This document shows positions 23,623 to 35,437 of a stretch of 64,000 nucleotides of DNA, piece by piece; the stretch's first letter is position 1, and the number at the start of each line of letters is the position of its first letter. The notes below the pieces were generated by a model. That model ran no database searches. It was not told the origin of the DNA and saw nothing but the letters and a program-made list of their open reading frames with translations. The DNA is from Paraspadella gotoi (lineage: Eukaryota > Chaetognatha), in the NCBI GenBank assembly GCA_051294375.1, contig CM119269.1, positions 10,708,883 to 10,772,882 on the forward strand, written 5' to 3'. Made by a program: the position numbers and the translations under genes.

Positions 23623-24270
23623 GCGCACGAACAGACGTAATCCTAGTTGGTTTCGGGGTTTTTTTTCGGGTTCTACCTTTTTCTGGCCACTTTTACTTTC
23701 CTCTATATCTCGGTGCCGTTTTTACTTACTTAAAAGTTAAACATCTGTCGTTTAACGTTTAAATTTAAAACACGATTATCGACCAACGTCATTCAATTCT
23801 CTCACCAACCAACTTCACTACTTTCATTATCATATTTCCTACCAAACCTAACAAAGAATACACCTATTTTTATTAAGCTCACTTTTTTCTGAATCTCTGA
23901 AATTTTCACTCTCCTCACACAATTAAAGTGACTGCTCTCCCCCATCCCGCCCTCTCTTCCTCCCGTTTTTTTTTTCTTCACGAATCTCTCACTTAACTGT
24001 TTCCTCTCTAATACCCATTTCTTCCTATCTTCGTTATTATCGTTTTACTTCCTCTCTCCCTCCATTCCTCATACCTTCCTTCTTTGCACGCTCTTTCCTT
24101 CCTCCTTTTATCAGTTCTTTTTCCTACCCCCTCTTTCCGTATTCTATCCACCCCTTCCGCCTCCCCCTCCCTTCTTTCTCGCACTTGACTCTCACGCCAC
24201 CTGTTTCTCTCGGCGTCTATTGGCCGCTGCTTCCAGACCATTTCCGGTTTTCTCCTCCCGAAAAAAAACT

Positions 24271-24290
24271 CGCGGCGCCAAATTTCCGCG
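24271..24290. promoter_or_regulatory. E2F-like dyad with CGCGG/CCGCG ends
   Basis: GGCGCCAAA followed by TTTCCGCG, bounded by CGCGG and CCGCG. GCGCCAAA is the E2F core. About 100 bp on, a CpG-rich stretch contains a donor-like GTGAGT (near 24379), which would suit a non-coding first exon. No coding exon was tied to it. Confidence 0.25.
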
Positions 24291-25208
24291 TCTATTCTTT
24301 TTTTTTTTCACGGACGAGTATTCGTCTTTGGTGAACAACGTCTAACGTGTGCGCACTCGATCTTCGTCAAGACTGTGTGAGTGTACGTCCTCGTTTGTGA
24401 TCGATTTATCACGGGGTTATCGAATCGTGGCTTAATCTTTAATCTCTTGTGCGAGAACTGAGCATTTTGGATTGGTTTCTCTTGGTTTCTCTTTCTCTTT
24501 ACGTTGTATTTTTTTTTTCTCTAGAATTTGGATTTGTATTAAATTTGTACACATCAAGAAATGTCTGATTGTCGTTTGGTGGAGATAGTAATTGTGATAG
24601 CGTGTCAGAAAATCAATGCTTCCTTAATCTTCACGGACGGATGGGCGAATTTAAAATAGGCACGTCATTGACAGAATCGTCCGTTCGATGCGAGCGCAGT
24701 CGTCGCGACCCGAACTCGTTTCATTTCCATTCGTACTCTCTTCTTCCCAACTCACTTTTCTTTTTTCCCCGAGATGGAACCGAGTCTCTTCCGTTGTTTT
24801 TTTTTTTTATTCTTCTGTTTGGGATTAAATCGTTATCCGTTTACGGTTTCTCGTGTCACAACAAGCCTCGTCCACGGACCACCGCCATTGTAAACGGGCG
24901 AGGGGAAGCATTCCCTTGTTTGTTTTTTTTTCGCGAAAAAAAAAAAAAACTTGAGAGGGAGAAAAACAAAAGACGGAGACGAGAGAGATAAAGAAGACTT
25001 TTTTTATTTTTTTGCTTCTTCGAGTTTTCTTTGCTTCTTCTCCTTCTTCATTGTATCGTTCCCCCCCCGCCCCCCGCCTTCTCCCTTTTTTCTTGAGAAT
25101 CACGTTTTCCTCTTTTACCCTCGTCGAGTTTATTTCCCCCGGCGACCATTAAGCGCTGATACGATGACCCCGTATGTCTCTCGTCCCCCCCGAGGGAAGA
25201 CGTCCTTG

Positions 25209-25209
<1 letters not shown>

Positions 25210-25294
<85 letters not shown>

Positions 25295-25296
25295 CG

Positions 25297-25342
<46 letters not shown>
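25210..25342. repeat. (CGT)n triplet array, about 130 bp
   Basis: Long CGT run broken by CGCCGT and CGTCCGC interruptions. It continues as shorter CGT blocks at 25404-25424, 25508-25535, 25997-26030 and 26398-26421. The poly-Ser, poly-Arg and poly-Val frames it opens are not accepted as genes. Confidence 0.9.
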
Positions 25343-25994
25343 TCACGTCGTACGTAGTAATGAGGGCGCGCGATCGTAATCGGATTTGAGGAATTTAGAG
25401 AATCGTCGTCGTCGTCGTCGTTTTCACTCAAGATTGAAGCGTCATCGTTGTCGTCGTCTTTACTTCCGGTGAATTTGACTTCACAATCAACATCATCATT
25501 ATCACCGTCGTCGTCGTCGTCGTCTTCGCTGTCGAGTTTTCTTCGTCTATTCTTCGTTGATCCACGGCGTCAGTCGACGTCTTTGTTGTCTCCATCCCTG
25601 TCAACATCATATTTCAAAGGACTTTGAATTTTCTTCCTCGTTTGTGCCTCGTTTCTGAAACGGGAGAACCGGCTTCCCGCCGTCCCAGCCCGCCGGTCCG
25701 CCGCCCCCGCGCTATCTCATCCCGCCTAATCCCGTCCATTCCCGTCCCGTCCCGTCTCGTCCCGTCTAAATCTATTTTTCCTCGAATTTCCAAAACCAAA
25801 TTTAACGGTTTTCCATTTCCCGACTTAAGTCGTCTTCAATTTGCGCTCGCTTCTCCTCTCGGCCGTCCTCACTTTTACTTACCTCTTTCTTTTTCCTTTC
25901 ACGCACCAAGTCCTCAGCCACCTCACCCACCGCTCGTTTCGCTAATCTCTCTCTCTCCCTCTTCCCGTCAGATATTATTCATCCTTTTCGTAAA

Positions 25995-26030
<36 letters not shown>

Positions 26031-26807
26031 GCATATGTCACAGTTACTCACATTTCTTTTAGAGGTTATAAATAATAAATACAAATATAATAAAAATAAC
26101 TAAAAGAAAAACATTTAAAATGTACAAGCTCAGTCTCTTTCTTACTTATTAGTTTACTAAATCTTTCACATATATTTGATATTGGTGTCAAGAAAAGATT
26201 TATAATTTTTAAGCTCATCTGATATTTTCTTGTTTTTCAATCGCCGGTCAAAGTTTTTTTTTTTTTTGTCAATCTCAGTTATCATGGTCATCATGATTTC
26301 TAAACTATGCCATTAAATGGTTACCGCCTTTCGAAGCAATCATTTCTGCCATAATCGCAGTTGGTGCCATTTTAAATGGTTTTGTCTTCCCAGACTCGTC
26401 GTCGTCGTCGTCGTCGTCGTCGGCGCCATCAAATGGTTACGTCCTTCCCGACTCACGGCCGGATTTTCCTTCGCAGAACACTTTTATTCAATTATCGATT
26501 TTTTCCCTCCGAGGGCGGGAGGGGGACCAGTGGGGCAAGGGGGATAAGGAGAGATAGTGGAAGGTCGAAGGGGGGGGGGACAAAGAGGACGAGGGAAAAA
26601 GTTGGCTGGATTTAAGCGAACCAAAAAGAGAGGTAGAAAGAGGAAAAAATTATATGAGAAGATATGGAAGAAAGAAGAAGAAAAAAAAAAAGAAAATAAA
26701 AAAGGGGAAAATAGGAAATCGGGAAAACTGGATGGACGAGGAAATCGAGAGGTCAGTGAGTGGAGGACGAATAGGAAGAGAACATTGAAGACGAGAAGAG
26801 AGAAATG

Positions 26808-26935
26808 AGTAGATGAGACGAGAGGATGAGATGAGAGGTTGAAGAAGATGAGGATAAATGTGCAAAAGGGATGAGTAGATGAGATGAGTGGATAGATGAG
26901 AGGTTGAAGATGATGAGAACGAATGTGTAGAAGTG
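26808..26935 (+). repeat. Short tandem duplication of about 65-70 bp
   Basis: GATGAGATGAGAGGTTGAAG, then AAGATGAGGATAAATGTG, is followed by a second diverged copy (GATAGATGAGAGGTTGAAGA, then TGATGAGAACGAATGTG). Confidence 0.55.
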
Positions 26936-27464
26936 CGTAAAATGAAGAAATGGGAGGTAAAGTATAGAGACTAGAGAGTATAGAGGAGGGGACGTCTCTT
27001 AAAAATAGAAACCGATAAATCTTATTTTTTAAAGCAAAGCAGCCATTCTGCTATTTTTCCACCGAATGGCCGCGGATTCCATTACGACTTCATCTTTCCC
27101 ACTGGAAACAATAAAGAGGCGGGATGCAAAACAAAAAAAAAAAAAAGCGAGAAAGATAAGGAGGAAGATAAAAATACGAGACGGGGAAAAGAATCGAAAA
27201 CGAAACGATATAAAACAGCGATGATCGACGATCGAATGTCGGAACGAGGGATGTAATTCGGTTGTAAAGCAACAGGGATGTAATTCGATTTACGTTAAAA
27301 CGTGAGAGCCTTATAGGAGGAAAGTGATGGCTATCAAAGGGGCTGTCCTGGTTGCTGTCACATGCAATAAAATGACGGAAAAACCTGGTCCGATAAACCG
27401 TCAAGTATCTGGTTTGGGCCTAATTCAATAACTGGAAACTAAAGCCCTTGACAAACATAGTTTA

Positions 27465-27683
27465 CTAGTTTTTAAACATAAAATTCGTGAACGATGAAAA
27501 GAAACCGAATTTGTTGATATGTAAGTATTTTTTCGCCAATTTATGACCATGACGAAAACAAAAATTATATTGACGTCTATGACTAGCATTAGCCGCCCAA
27601 ATTTTCATTTTAATGGGAACAGCATTTTTAACACATCCATTATTGGTATGCATTATTGAGTGAAATTTTTTTTTAAATGTCAC
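27465..27683 (-). other. Open frame with faint piggyBac-like wording
   Basis: The minus frame contains NAVPIKMKIWAANASHRRQY, which loosely recalls the KPIK.G.K.W segment of piggyBac transposases. Nothing else of the family is visible, and no TTAA-flanked ends were found. A decayed transposon relic is possible but weakly supported. Confidence 0.12.
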
Positions 27684-28025
27684 GAACCATGAGTAATTCG
27701 CTAATTTAAATTATTGCTATATAGTTTTAATTTTTTTTATGTTTTATTTTTTTAATAGATTCTGATAGAGCTAAAAAAATTACACAAAAATGTAATTACA
27801 ACAAATTTTGATGTTTTATTGCCGAAAATTAACAAAAACTTTTAAAATCATCTTAAGATAATGATGATGATGATGATGATTTTTTAAAGGTTTTTATCAA
27901 TTTTGACCCACTTATCGTAAAAATATTGAAAAAAGAATTATACATTGTATAAACAACTTTTTATAAGCAATTTAAACCGGCTTTTAAAAATGCAAAATTT
28001 TAAAAAAAATTGACATTTTCTATTT

Positions 28026-28142
28026 ATGATATTGGTACAACCAATATAAAAATTATCCATTCATTTAATAAATAAGCTATCTTGCCCCTGACTTTGGACA
28101 GGCTTTGGTGGTTTAAGGCCTCCATCACTCTTACAAGATAAT
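28026..28142 (-). repeat. Interspersed repeat family R2, copy C (partial)
   Basis: In minus orientation it matches copy B from ATTATCTTGTAAGAGTGATGG to the TTGGTTGTACCAAT end, nearly identically. The upstream half is absent or replaced by unrelated sequence. Confidence 0.75.
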
Positions 28143-29291
28143 TATAAATTTCATTTCGGAAAGTTTCCCAAAGCAAACTTCTGACCCACACCCCATTGAC
28201 ATAGATCGGCCCTACTACGACGACGACTGCAAAAACCGCGACGGAGCAGTTTTCCTTAAAAAATTCCGTCAAAAAAATCCTCCACCCGCAACCAACTCGG
28301 TCGCCCGCGGAGGACTTTTCGACTCTCTCTCGGGCGCGCCCTTGAGCAGGGATATTCCTCGCTGATTGACGCTCCCGCTCGACCAGGGGGTTAAACGAAA
28401 ACAACGGAGGGAGATGAAAACAACAAACGTAAACAAGAGACGCCGGGGGGGGGGGGTTCGCGAGTCGTCCACCGCCTGGTACTACCCCTTGAATTACCCC
28501 CTTCAGCGACTCACAACCCCCCCTTGACGTCGCGGGTCAAAGAGTCAAACTCGTTCCTTTTCGCTTTTCCTCTTTTCAAGACGAAATAGATTTTCTTTTT
28601 CCTCAGTTGTTTTATTTTTTTTTTCGTTTAAATTGAAAAATAATTTTTTTACTACCCTGAATGGAAAACTGTGGCTAGAAATAGATAATTTTAATATTTT
28701 TTTTATTGTTCATTACAACTCTAAACGGGAGAGACGGTATTTAAATTTTCTTTTTTTTTTCTAGACTTTTCACGCGAAAAAGAAATTAAAAAAACAAATG
28801 TTTCTCTGTTCAACTTTAAATTACAAAAAAAAATCCGAGATTTGAATTTCTCGTTAGTCGTAATGATTCACGGCGATACCCTAATTTATGGGACAGGATC
28901 AAAAACGACTAGAGTTTCGACAAAAACAACAATCGCTCGGAAAATGGAAGGACTAATACATTTTTTAAACAAATTTGCCGGTTATCGACAAAGCAAAGCT
29001 CATAGATTTGCTTGGATTAGCTCGTAGATTTGCTTGGTTTATCTCGGAGATTAGATTGGAGATTAGTTTTCTTCGCTCCAATTCGAGTATTGGGTAGCCA
29101 AGTATCAAGTTACAAGTAGCGATAATTAACAAACTTTTTTTGAACGCTTAAAACGGCGTTTGTTTTTGCTTCATTAAAAAAAAAATTTTGCGCTCTAAGC
29201 CGCAAAGGCAAAATTAAGCAAGATATCAGATTTCGTTAATTGCTGGTTTTTAGAGGAAAATTGCCCAAGACTGAGCGGCTCCTGTTGAAAC

Positions 29292-29294
29292 ACC

Positions 29295-29328
<34 letters not shown>

Positions 29329-29330
29329 TT
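29292..29330 (+). repeat. (ACG)n microsatellite
   Basis: Thirteen near-perfect ACG units just before 29331. This is the same CpG-bearing triplet as elsewhere in the window. Confidence 0.9.
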
Positions 29331-29649
29331 CTTTGAACAAAAAAATAAAACGTAGCTCATCGTGAGATTTTGAGGCTCGTGAATATTTGCGAATCTCTTT
29401 GAAAAGGACGCAACGACCTTCGAAGGAGGAACCCATTATTCCCGAACGATGACCCGTAAATGATGCTCCATCCGACTTTGTAGTCCCTTCCTCTCCCTCT
29501 CTGTCTCTCGCTTTCCCTCTTGCTCCCTTCACAACGACAACAGCTCACTTCTCCCCTCTCCTATTTCCCTCTACTACTAGCCCAATATTTCACCATCACG
29601 TTTTAAACTTACCCCCTATTTTTTTCCTTCCTATCCTTACTCAACGCAG

Positions 29650-29832
29650 GAACCCATCCATCCTTCGACGAAAGTCGACACCCCCGCCCGACAGAACCAC
29701 ACCTTCCTTGCCTCACCCAATTCATCTCCGTCTCTCGAGCGTCAACTCAAGGCTAAACCTTCACCCGACGGTCTGTACATCCGGCCGGTTCGCGCCCCCG
29801 TCCACCGCCGAATCAACACGTTCCTCTTTTGA
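29650..29832 (+). CDS. Candidate terminal exon, Pro/Ser-rich
   Basis: An acceptor actcaacgcag opens a 60-residue frame to TGA: EPIHPSTKVDTPARQNHTFL, then ASPNSSPSLERQLKAKPSPD and GLYIRPVRAPVHRRINTFLF. AATAAA lies at 29960-29965. It is the longest of the plus frames here and reads like a disordered C-terminal tail. It could belong to the same gene as 32326-32591 through an internal donor (GACG|GTCTGT, phase 1), but that link is conjecture. Confidence 0.35.
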   Translation, partial: EPIHPSTKVDTPARQNHTFLASPNSSPSLERQLKAKPSPDGLYIRPVRAPVHRRINTFLF

Positions 29833-30450
29833 ATACGTGACTTACCTTTCGGAAGGGGGGCATGAGTTTACCAATCAGCTTGTAAACTGAAATTAAATTT
29901 CGTTTTGGACGCTAGTTAGATATATTTTTATTCAAAAAGTATCAACTTTACAGATCGAAAATAAACTGGAAATTCAATTTTAAAATTGACTGCAATTAAT
30001 TCGACAATAAATTATCGCCGAGTAGTTTTCTAAAACTCTTGCCACTTTGTAGTACTTTATTTAAACATTCCCTTCCTGACTTCACAGTAACCCTACGAAA
30101 ACTTTCACGACTACTTCACCCACGCGAATGAATAAAGAAGAAAGTTGTTTTTTTTTATAAAGAAAAAAAAGGAAGTAGTTTTCTTCAAAAAAAATTACAG
30201 TTAAAAAAAATTCTCTAAAAACGTATATATCTTTCCTTAGATGTTAAGCATTAACAGAGAAGCGTTTTTTTCGTATTTTACGTATTTCAAGCGACAAGAA
30301 TATCAAAGATATCATATACGTAGTACTATAATAACGATGAAAAGAAACCTTAAGTGCCTATTAAATATTTAATTCTCCAAAAAGTGGCTAGAAACAAAAA
30401 GCGCCTATCGAAAGTGCATTTAGATGGAACTAAAGAGGTTTCGCCTTTAC

Positions 30451-30552
30451 CGTCGTCATGGAGATATCATCCTTTAAAACCGTTTTAATGGCGCGCATCA
30501 AAAAGGATCGGGTCTCCAAACCAGTAAAGGATTGTCTCCATTCGAGACATTC
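30451..30552 (-). CDS. Candidate internal exon, unknown protein
   Basis: On the minus strand a long (CT)n tract leads to an acceptor tacgag, then 34 codons in phase 0 at both ends, closed by a good donor ACG|GTAAAG. It includes ECLEWRQSFTGLETRSFLMR and AIKTVLKDDISMTT. The helix-like composition and matched splice sites favour this strand. The opposite strand also offers a start-like MEISSFKTVLMARIKKDRVS with donor CCA|GTAAAG, so strand is not settled. Confidence 0.35.
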
Positions 30553-30604
30553 CTCGTAGCGGCAGAGAGAAAGAGAGAGAGAGAGAGAAGAGAGAAGAGG
30601 AGAG

Positions 30605-30652
<48 letters not shown>

Positions 30653-32325
30653 CCTTTCGAAGAGAGAGTATGATTTTTCATCTGTCTCCGAAGTCGGTGG
30701 GAAAATTGATGAGTTGCGTGAACTTTATGCGGCGCCTCTCTCTCACTCTCGCTCTAGCTCTCACTCTCGCTCTCGCTCTCGCTCTCGCTCTCACTCTCGC
30801 CTCTGGTCGGGAACAACGAAATGGATTCGGGCTCCTGAGGGAACGCCCACTTCCTCACTTCCTCACTTCCCTTTTTTGCCCCCCTTGTTTCCTTTCCTTT
30901 TCCTCGCTTCCTCTGGCTCTAGTATCTTCCTTATTCTGATTTTTTTTCTCCAGTTTTACTCGAATCAATTTTTTTTTAAAAAAGGTTTTCTTCTTTTTTT
31001 TTCATTTTCTACCTTTCATCCGTTTCTTAAGTCCTTTGTCCTATTTTTCTTTTTACCAGCTCACCCGTCCTTCATTTCCCTCTCTCTTCTCTTTTCCTTT
31101 TTCTCCGCCCCCCCCCCGTTCCCCCCTATTTTTCCCCGGAGGAAAGACCCGTTTACATCCCCAAATGAAATTAGACGCCGGGGGAAACTAGAAGGGGGAG
31201 GGGAGAGAACGAATTGAAAAAAAGAAGAAAGGAGAATGAGGAAAGGAAAATATAATGGAAAAAGAGGGTTGGGAGAAAAAGGGAGACCAAATGAGAAAAA
31301 AAAAGGATTAGGAAAATGAGAAATGTGAGAAAGAGAAAAAAAAAAAGAAAAGGAGGGAGGGGAAAAGAATTTTACTGAAATGATTTCTGAGAAAATTATT
31401 GAAAGAAAAAAATAAATTTTTTGTGGTCAAAAGGGTTGTGAGACTCTTTTTTTTTTAATTGTGTTTGAAATAACTTTGAATAATTGGAAAAAATTGCTTA
31501 AGCGAATGAATAAAAAAAAAATATTGAACGAAATATTGAACTTTTTTTTTAAAGTACGTATAATCGTGCATAAACACTTCCTTATACTTTGCAAAACCAA
31601 AACCAAAAAGAAACTTTTAGATCATTTAAAATTGATACAAGATATTTGGATACTAGAATGGTCGTAGTTTTCAAAGAAGAGTTGGTTTCTAGACTGCTAT
31701 CAAAATTTACAAAATTACTTGTTTTACTATTTTCTATCTTTATATTTTAAAAAGATTTTACTATTTAATCTATCTTAATTAATTATATATATATTACTTT
31801 TTAAAAAAAATTGAAAAATCATTATGGTTAGAGCACAATCTGTCCTAGTTTTCTAATAGATATCATACATCATTTCTGTTAGAAAGTCATTAATGAGAAT
31901 TCATTATATCTGAGAGGCTTAACAGATAGGGGTGGGAATGGATATTTTTTGAGGGGGGACCGAAGTTATATGATTTTTTTATATATATATTTCTCGATGA
32001 GGATTTATCACTTTATAAACCAGAACAATGCCTCACGGGGCTGGGCATCTTGGTTTAACTTTAAGATGGCTTAAATAAAAGTGCCGAATAGAGAGGCGGC
32101 CGTGTCTCGGCAAAGTCAAAAGGTAATTTTCCTCAAGAGAATTGGCTCAAAATAAGTTGATAAAGGAGATAAGACCCAATGCATTTTAGGATTTTAAAGT
32201 GGCCATGTTCTCTTGTTAACAGCTTTGGTATTTAGTTCTTAGAAATATACATACAGTATTCCTATATTTCATCTTAATCTTCTCTTTAACAACAACTATA
32301 TTATCCTTTCGTTTTCTCTTCTCAG

Positions 32326-32591
32326 AGTCAAAAGACTTCCTCCAACGCCATTCTACTGGAGCCTCGAACGAAGACTTCACTTCACTTCCGACGGTGAAAC
32401 GAAATTCCGATCTCGTTCCCTCGACGTCGAAAAAAAAAAGGGCGTCGACCGAGAACGCGTTTTACGATCGCCTCAAGATTGCTCGCGATCGTAACGCGCG
32501 TTCCGAGGGATGGAACCTCGATGAAAAGCTTCCGCCTTCTAAACCTCGTGGTTCGAATTCGAAAAAAGATGTCGAGATAAGGGATGGATGA
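32326..32591 (+). CDS. Candidate terminal exon, basic disordered C-terminus
   Basis: A strong acceptor (cctttcgttttctcttctcag) opens a frame of about 87 residues ending at TGA. It starts SKDFLQRHSTGASNEDFTSL, carries a nuclear-signal-like SKKKRAS, then ENAFYDRLKIARDRNARSEG, and ends GSNSKKDVEIRDG. AATAAA lies at 32660-32665, 69 bp past the stop, as expected of a last exon. Entry is phase 1 (two bases precede the first full codon). The 5' exons were not found. The family is unknown; the charged, low-hydrophobic make-up suggests an intrinsically disordered, possibly nuclear tail. Confidence 0.5.
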
Positions 32592-32659
32592 GGGCATTGT
32601 CACGGCTAAAAAAGCCGTGCAGTGGGCAACGCAACTCTATTGCAGATGGAAAATGAGAA

Positions 32660-32665
32660 AATAAA
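32660..32665 (+). promoter_or_regulatory. Canonical poly(A) signal AATAAA
   Basis: It sits 69 bp downstream of the TGA of the 32326-32591 exon candidate, in a suitable position for its 3' end. Confidence 0.4.
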
Positions 32666-33771
32666 TGAAAATAACTCGAGTAAGTAACAAAAGAGACTAG
32701 TAAAATCAAATATTGCCCTAGTATTTACGATGTGTGTATTTTTCTAATCTAAAGAGTGTCGACTGTTGATGTCGACTCACCCACGAGGGTAATAAAAAAT
32801 AATATTAAATCTTAACCATCCTCATAAAGCGCGCGTGATTAGAAAAAGCGTGAAAATCTCGTCTCGAGCGAGAATCGATTCAATTTAAACGTCGTTTTTT
32901 TGAAAATGATTCCAAATCCTTTAAGACCTGCTTAGTTTCTTTGTTTTGTTTTTTTAGTTTTTTTTATTTAGTAACGGTAACAAATTATTCAATAGTAACT
33001 CGAAAATCCTTTTCTTATTTTACAAAAAAACTGACTTTAATCGGAATAGGAAAAAACTAACCCGTCCTCGACCCTCAAGAACGCAGTCAGCTATCTTTCT
33101 TTTCTGGCCTTTTTTTTCTTTTCTCTCTTTTTACCTCTTTATGTTTTTTTTTCTCCCTCAAAACCATAAAAAACTTCTCGCAAAAAAAAAACAAACGACA
33201 ACGACAGATTTTTAAAACAAAGGACTACGAGACTTTACTCTCGCCCCCCTCCACACTCCGGTCTATGAGGCGCAGCAGGAAAAAGAGGAGAAAAGCCGTA
33301 AACTTTTATTGTTTTCCACTGGAATTTTGTCGTTGGAATTTTTTATTTATATCTTTTTCTCTCTTTCTCTCTATCAGAACGAGTTTAAAGAACTTCAAAA
33401 TTTTATTTGAGGAGAGAAGGGTAAGGGTAAGGTAAGGTTCGAGCGAAGAGGAATTCGGGAATCTGGGGGGGGGGAAGATCTCCAACGAAAAAGAGAGGTC
33501 ACGGGTTCAAGGATTTAAAAGTGGGTTCGGGAATCGATATTGGAAAGGAATTTGAATGGAAGGAAATACTGAATGAGAAAGGGATCGAGGCAATGGATGA
33601 AATGCAGTGGGAAAAAGGCTTTCAAAGATTCGAGTTAAATATGGCCGAAGCTTTTGTTCGAAATACTTAAAGATAAAAAACCGTTTTTTTTTGTGTCTAC
33701 TTTGAAGAGAAAGTCGAAAAAACGGTTGGCCGATTGTTGGCGGAGACTCAAAAGCAAAATTGGAATGTCAT

Positions 33772-34113
33772 TTAAACTGAAAGGCATCGGATGTTGAGGG
33801 AAGGAGGCGTTGTGACAGAAGAGGAATTGGTTGCCTGAGTGGAGTGTGAGTGTGAAGGTGACTTGTCGCAAATGGTAATGTGATAAAATAAATGCTCGTT
33901 ATTGATTTTGCGTGGAAAAGTCAAAAATATTTTTCTTAACTTATCGTTCGTGTTGAACTTTCTATTTCTGACGTTCGCCTCAAAAGCATTTATTTTTCTA
34001 GTTCTAAAATCTGTTTCGTCTTCTATCGTGTTGTGCAAAGCCGATTTCGTTTCTTTATCCTCAACTACTTTGTCGAGTTGTGAGTAATTAAAACTTAGGC
34101 TTTGTTCTCCCAC
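33772..34113 (-). CDS. Open frame of 113 codons, protein-like composition
   Basis: This minus frame is open from a GTG to TAA in moderately AT-rich DNA. It includes SLSFNYSQLDKVVEDKETKS, TDFRTRKINAFEANVRNRKF and NNEHLFYHITICDKSPSHSH. The balance of acidic, basic and polar residues is more protein-like than most frames here. No strong acceptor or true ATG begins it, so it may be an exon or chance. Confidence 0.22.
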   Translation of the reverse strand: MGEQSLSFNYSQLDKVVEDKETKSALHNTIEDETDFRTRKINAFEANVRNRKFNTNDKLRKIFLTFPRKINNEHLFYHITICDKSPSHSHSTQATNSSSVTTPPSLNIRCLSV

Positions 34114-34208
34114 CCTTGACCTTTAGTTTTAACTAGCAAGAAACGAACGAGTTAATTTTCGAAAGTGCTAAATTGTACTGAGTCGGAGTGGAGTGAAGAA
34201 TGTACGGA

Positions 34209-34247
<39 letters not shown>

Positions 34248-34364
34248 CGCATCTCTTGGAAAGCATTGACTCTATCATCTTAGTTTGCCCGGTTTAGATG
34301 CCGAGGTCAAGTTTGAAGAAGCTTTTTTTCTTTTTCGCTTTTTCCTTTTTTCCCCTCTTTTTTA

Positions 34365-34451
<87 letters not shown>

Positions 34452-34452
34452 T
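34365..34452. repeat. (CTTT)n microsatellite
   Basis: About 22 units of CTTT at the start of a pyrimidine-rich domain that runs to about 35150. Confidence 0.95.
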
Positions 34453-35437
34453 CCTTCTGTCTGACTTTCTTTCCTTCTCTTTCACTTTCTCCTAAGTCTT
34501 CATCCCCTTTTCAAGGTCTCGATTTGATCCTCCCAATTTTCACTTTTTTTTTCCTGTCCCTCCTTTTTTCTATTTCTTCCCTTTCCTAAAGGAAAGAACC
34601 TCCTTTTCACAAAGATGTTCGCTAAAATTTCCTCTCCTTTTTTGTTCACTCATCCGTTTTTCTCTCTTTTTATATCTTTCAAATTTTGCCACTATCCTAT
34701 CTAATATTTTGATCTTATATCGGTATTTTTTTCTCTTTCCACGTCCCAAGGTTCCTTATTTCACACTCTCCTTTTATTTTTATCTTCCCATCTTCCCATC
34801 TCTTCTACCTTTTCAACTTCCATTCCTCATTCCCCCTATTCTGCCTTCGCTTAACACCTGCCCTTCCTCTTTACATCTCCTTACGTTCTCCCTTTATTCC
34901 TTCCCTATCCCTATCTTCCCCATCCGATCAATTCGCTTTGCCTTTCCTGCTTTCCCAATTCCTCTCTTAATTTTTTTCCCCTTTCTCATTTCTTCCCCTT
35001 CCTTTCCATCTTTCCTTTATTCTTCCCCTTCCATATCCTCCTTCTCATCTTCTCTTTCTCTTTCCCCCTTCCTTTCCCCTTCCTTTCCACCTTCCCTTTC
35101 CACCTTCCCCCTTCCCACCTTCCCCTTTTCCCCCCAGTCCGACCCTTCCGCCTTCGGAACCCAAAGGTTTTTCCCTGTCTCATCGATTCTCTTTCGTCGC
35201 CGCGAAAGAGATTCCTACCAAATTGCCTTTTTTCCGCACCACTTCGCCTCGACTTTTCGCGCCTGGAGTGGAAAAAGGAAAACAAGAGAATAAGGAATTA
35301 AGGGGGGAAAGAAAAGAGAAAAAAAAATTAAAAAAATATAAACGCAGGGTCCAGGAGAGAAAGAGGGAAAATAATGGAATGAGGATAGAAAGTGAAATGA
35401 AAAAGATCAGTTAATAAAACAAGAACAGTAATTCAAA

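Noticed and set aside
25048-25431. Long poly-Ser, poly-Arg and poly-Thr frames on both strands
   Set aside because: They are products of the CGT triplet array, open in several frames at once, with no start or splice support.
27465-27683. piggyBac transposase relic as a firm call
   Set aside because: Only a loose VPIKMKIW resemblance. No DDE motif, cysteine-rich end or TTAA-flanked termini was found, so it is kept only as a very low-confidence note.
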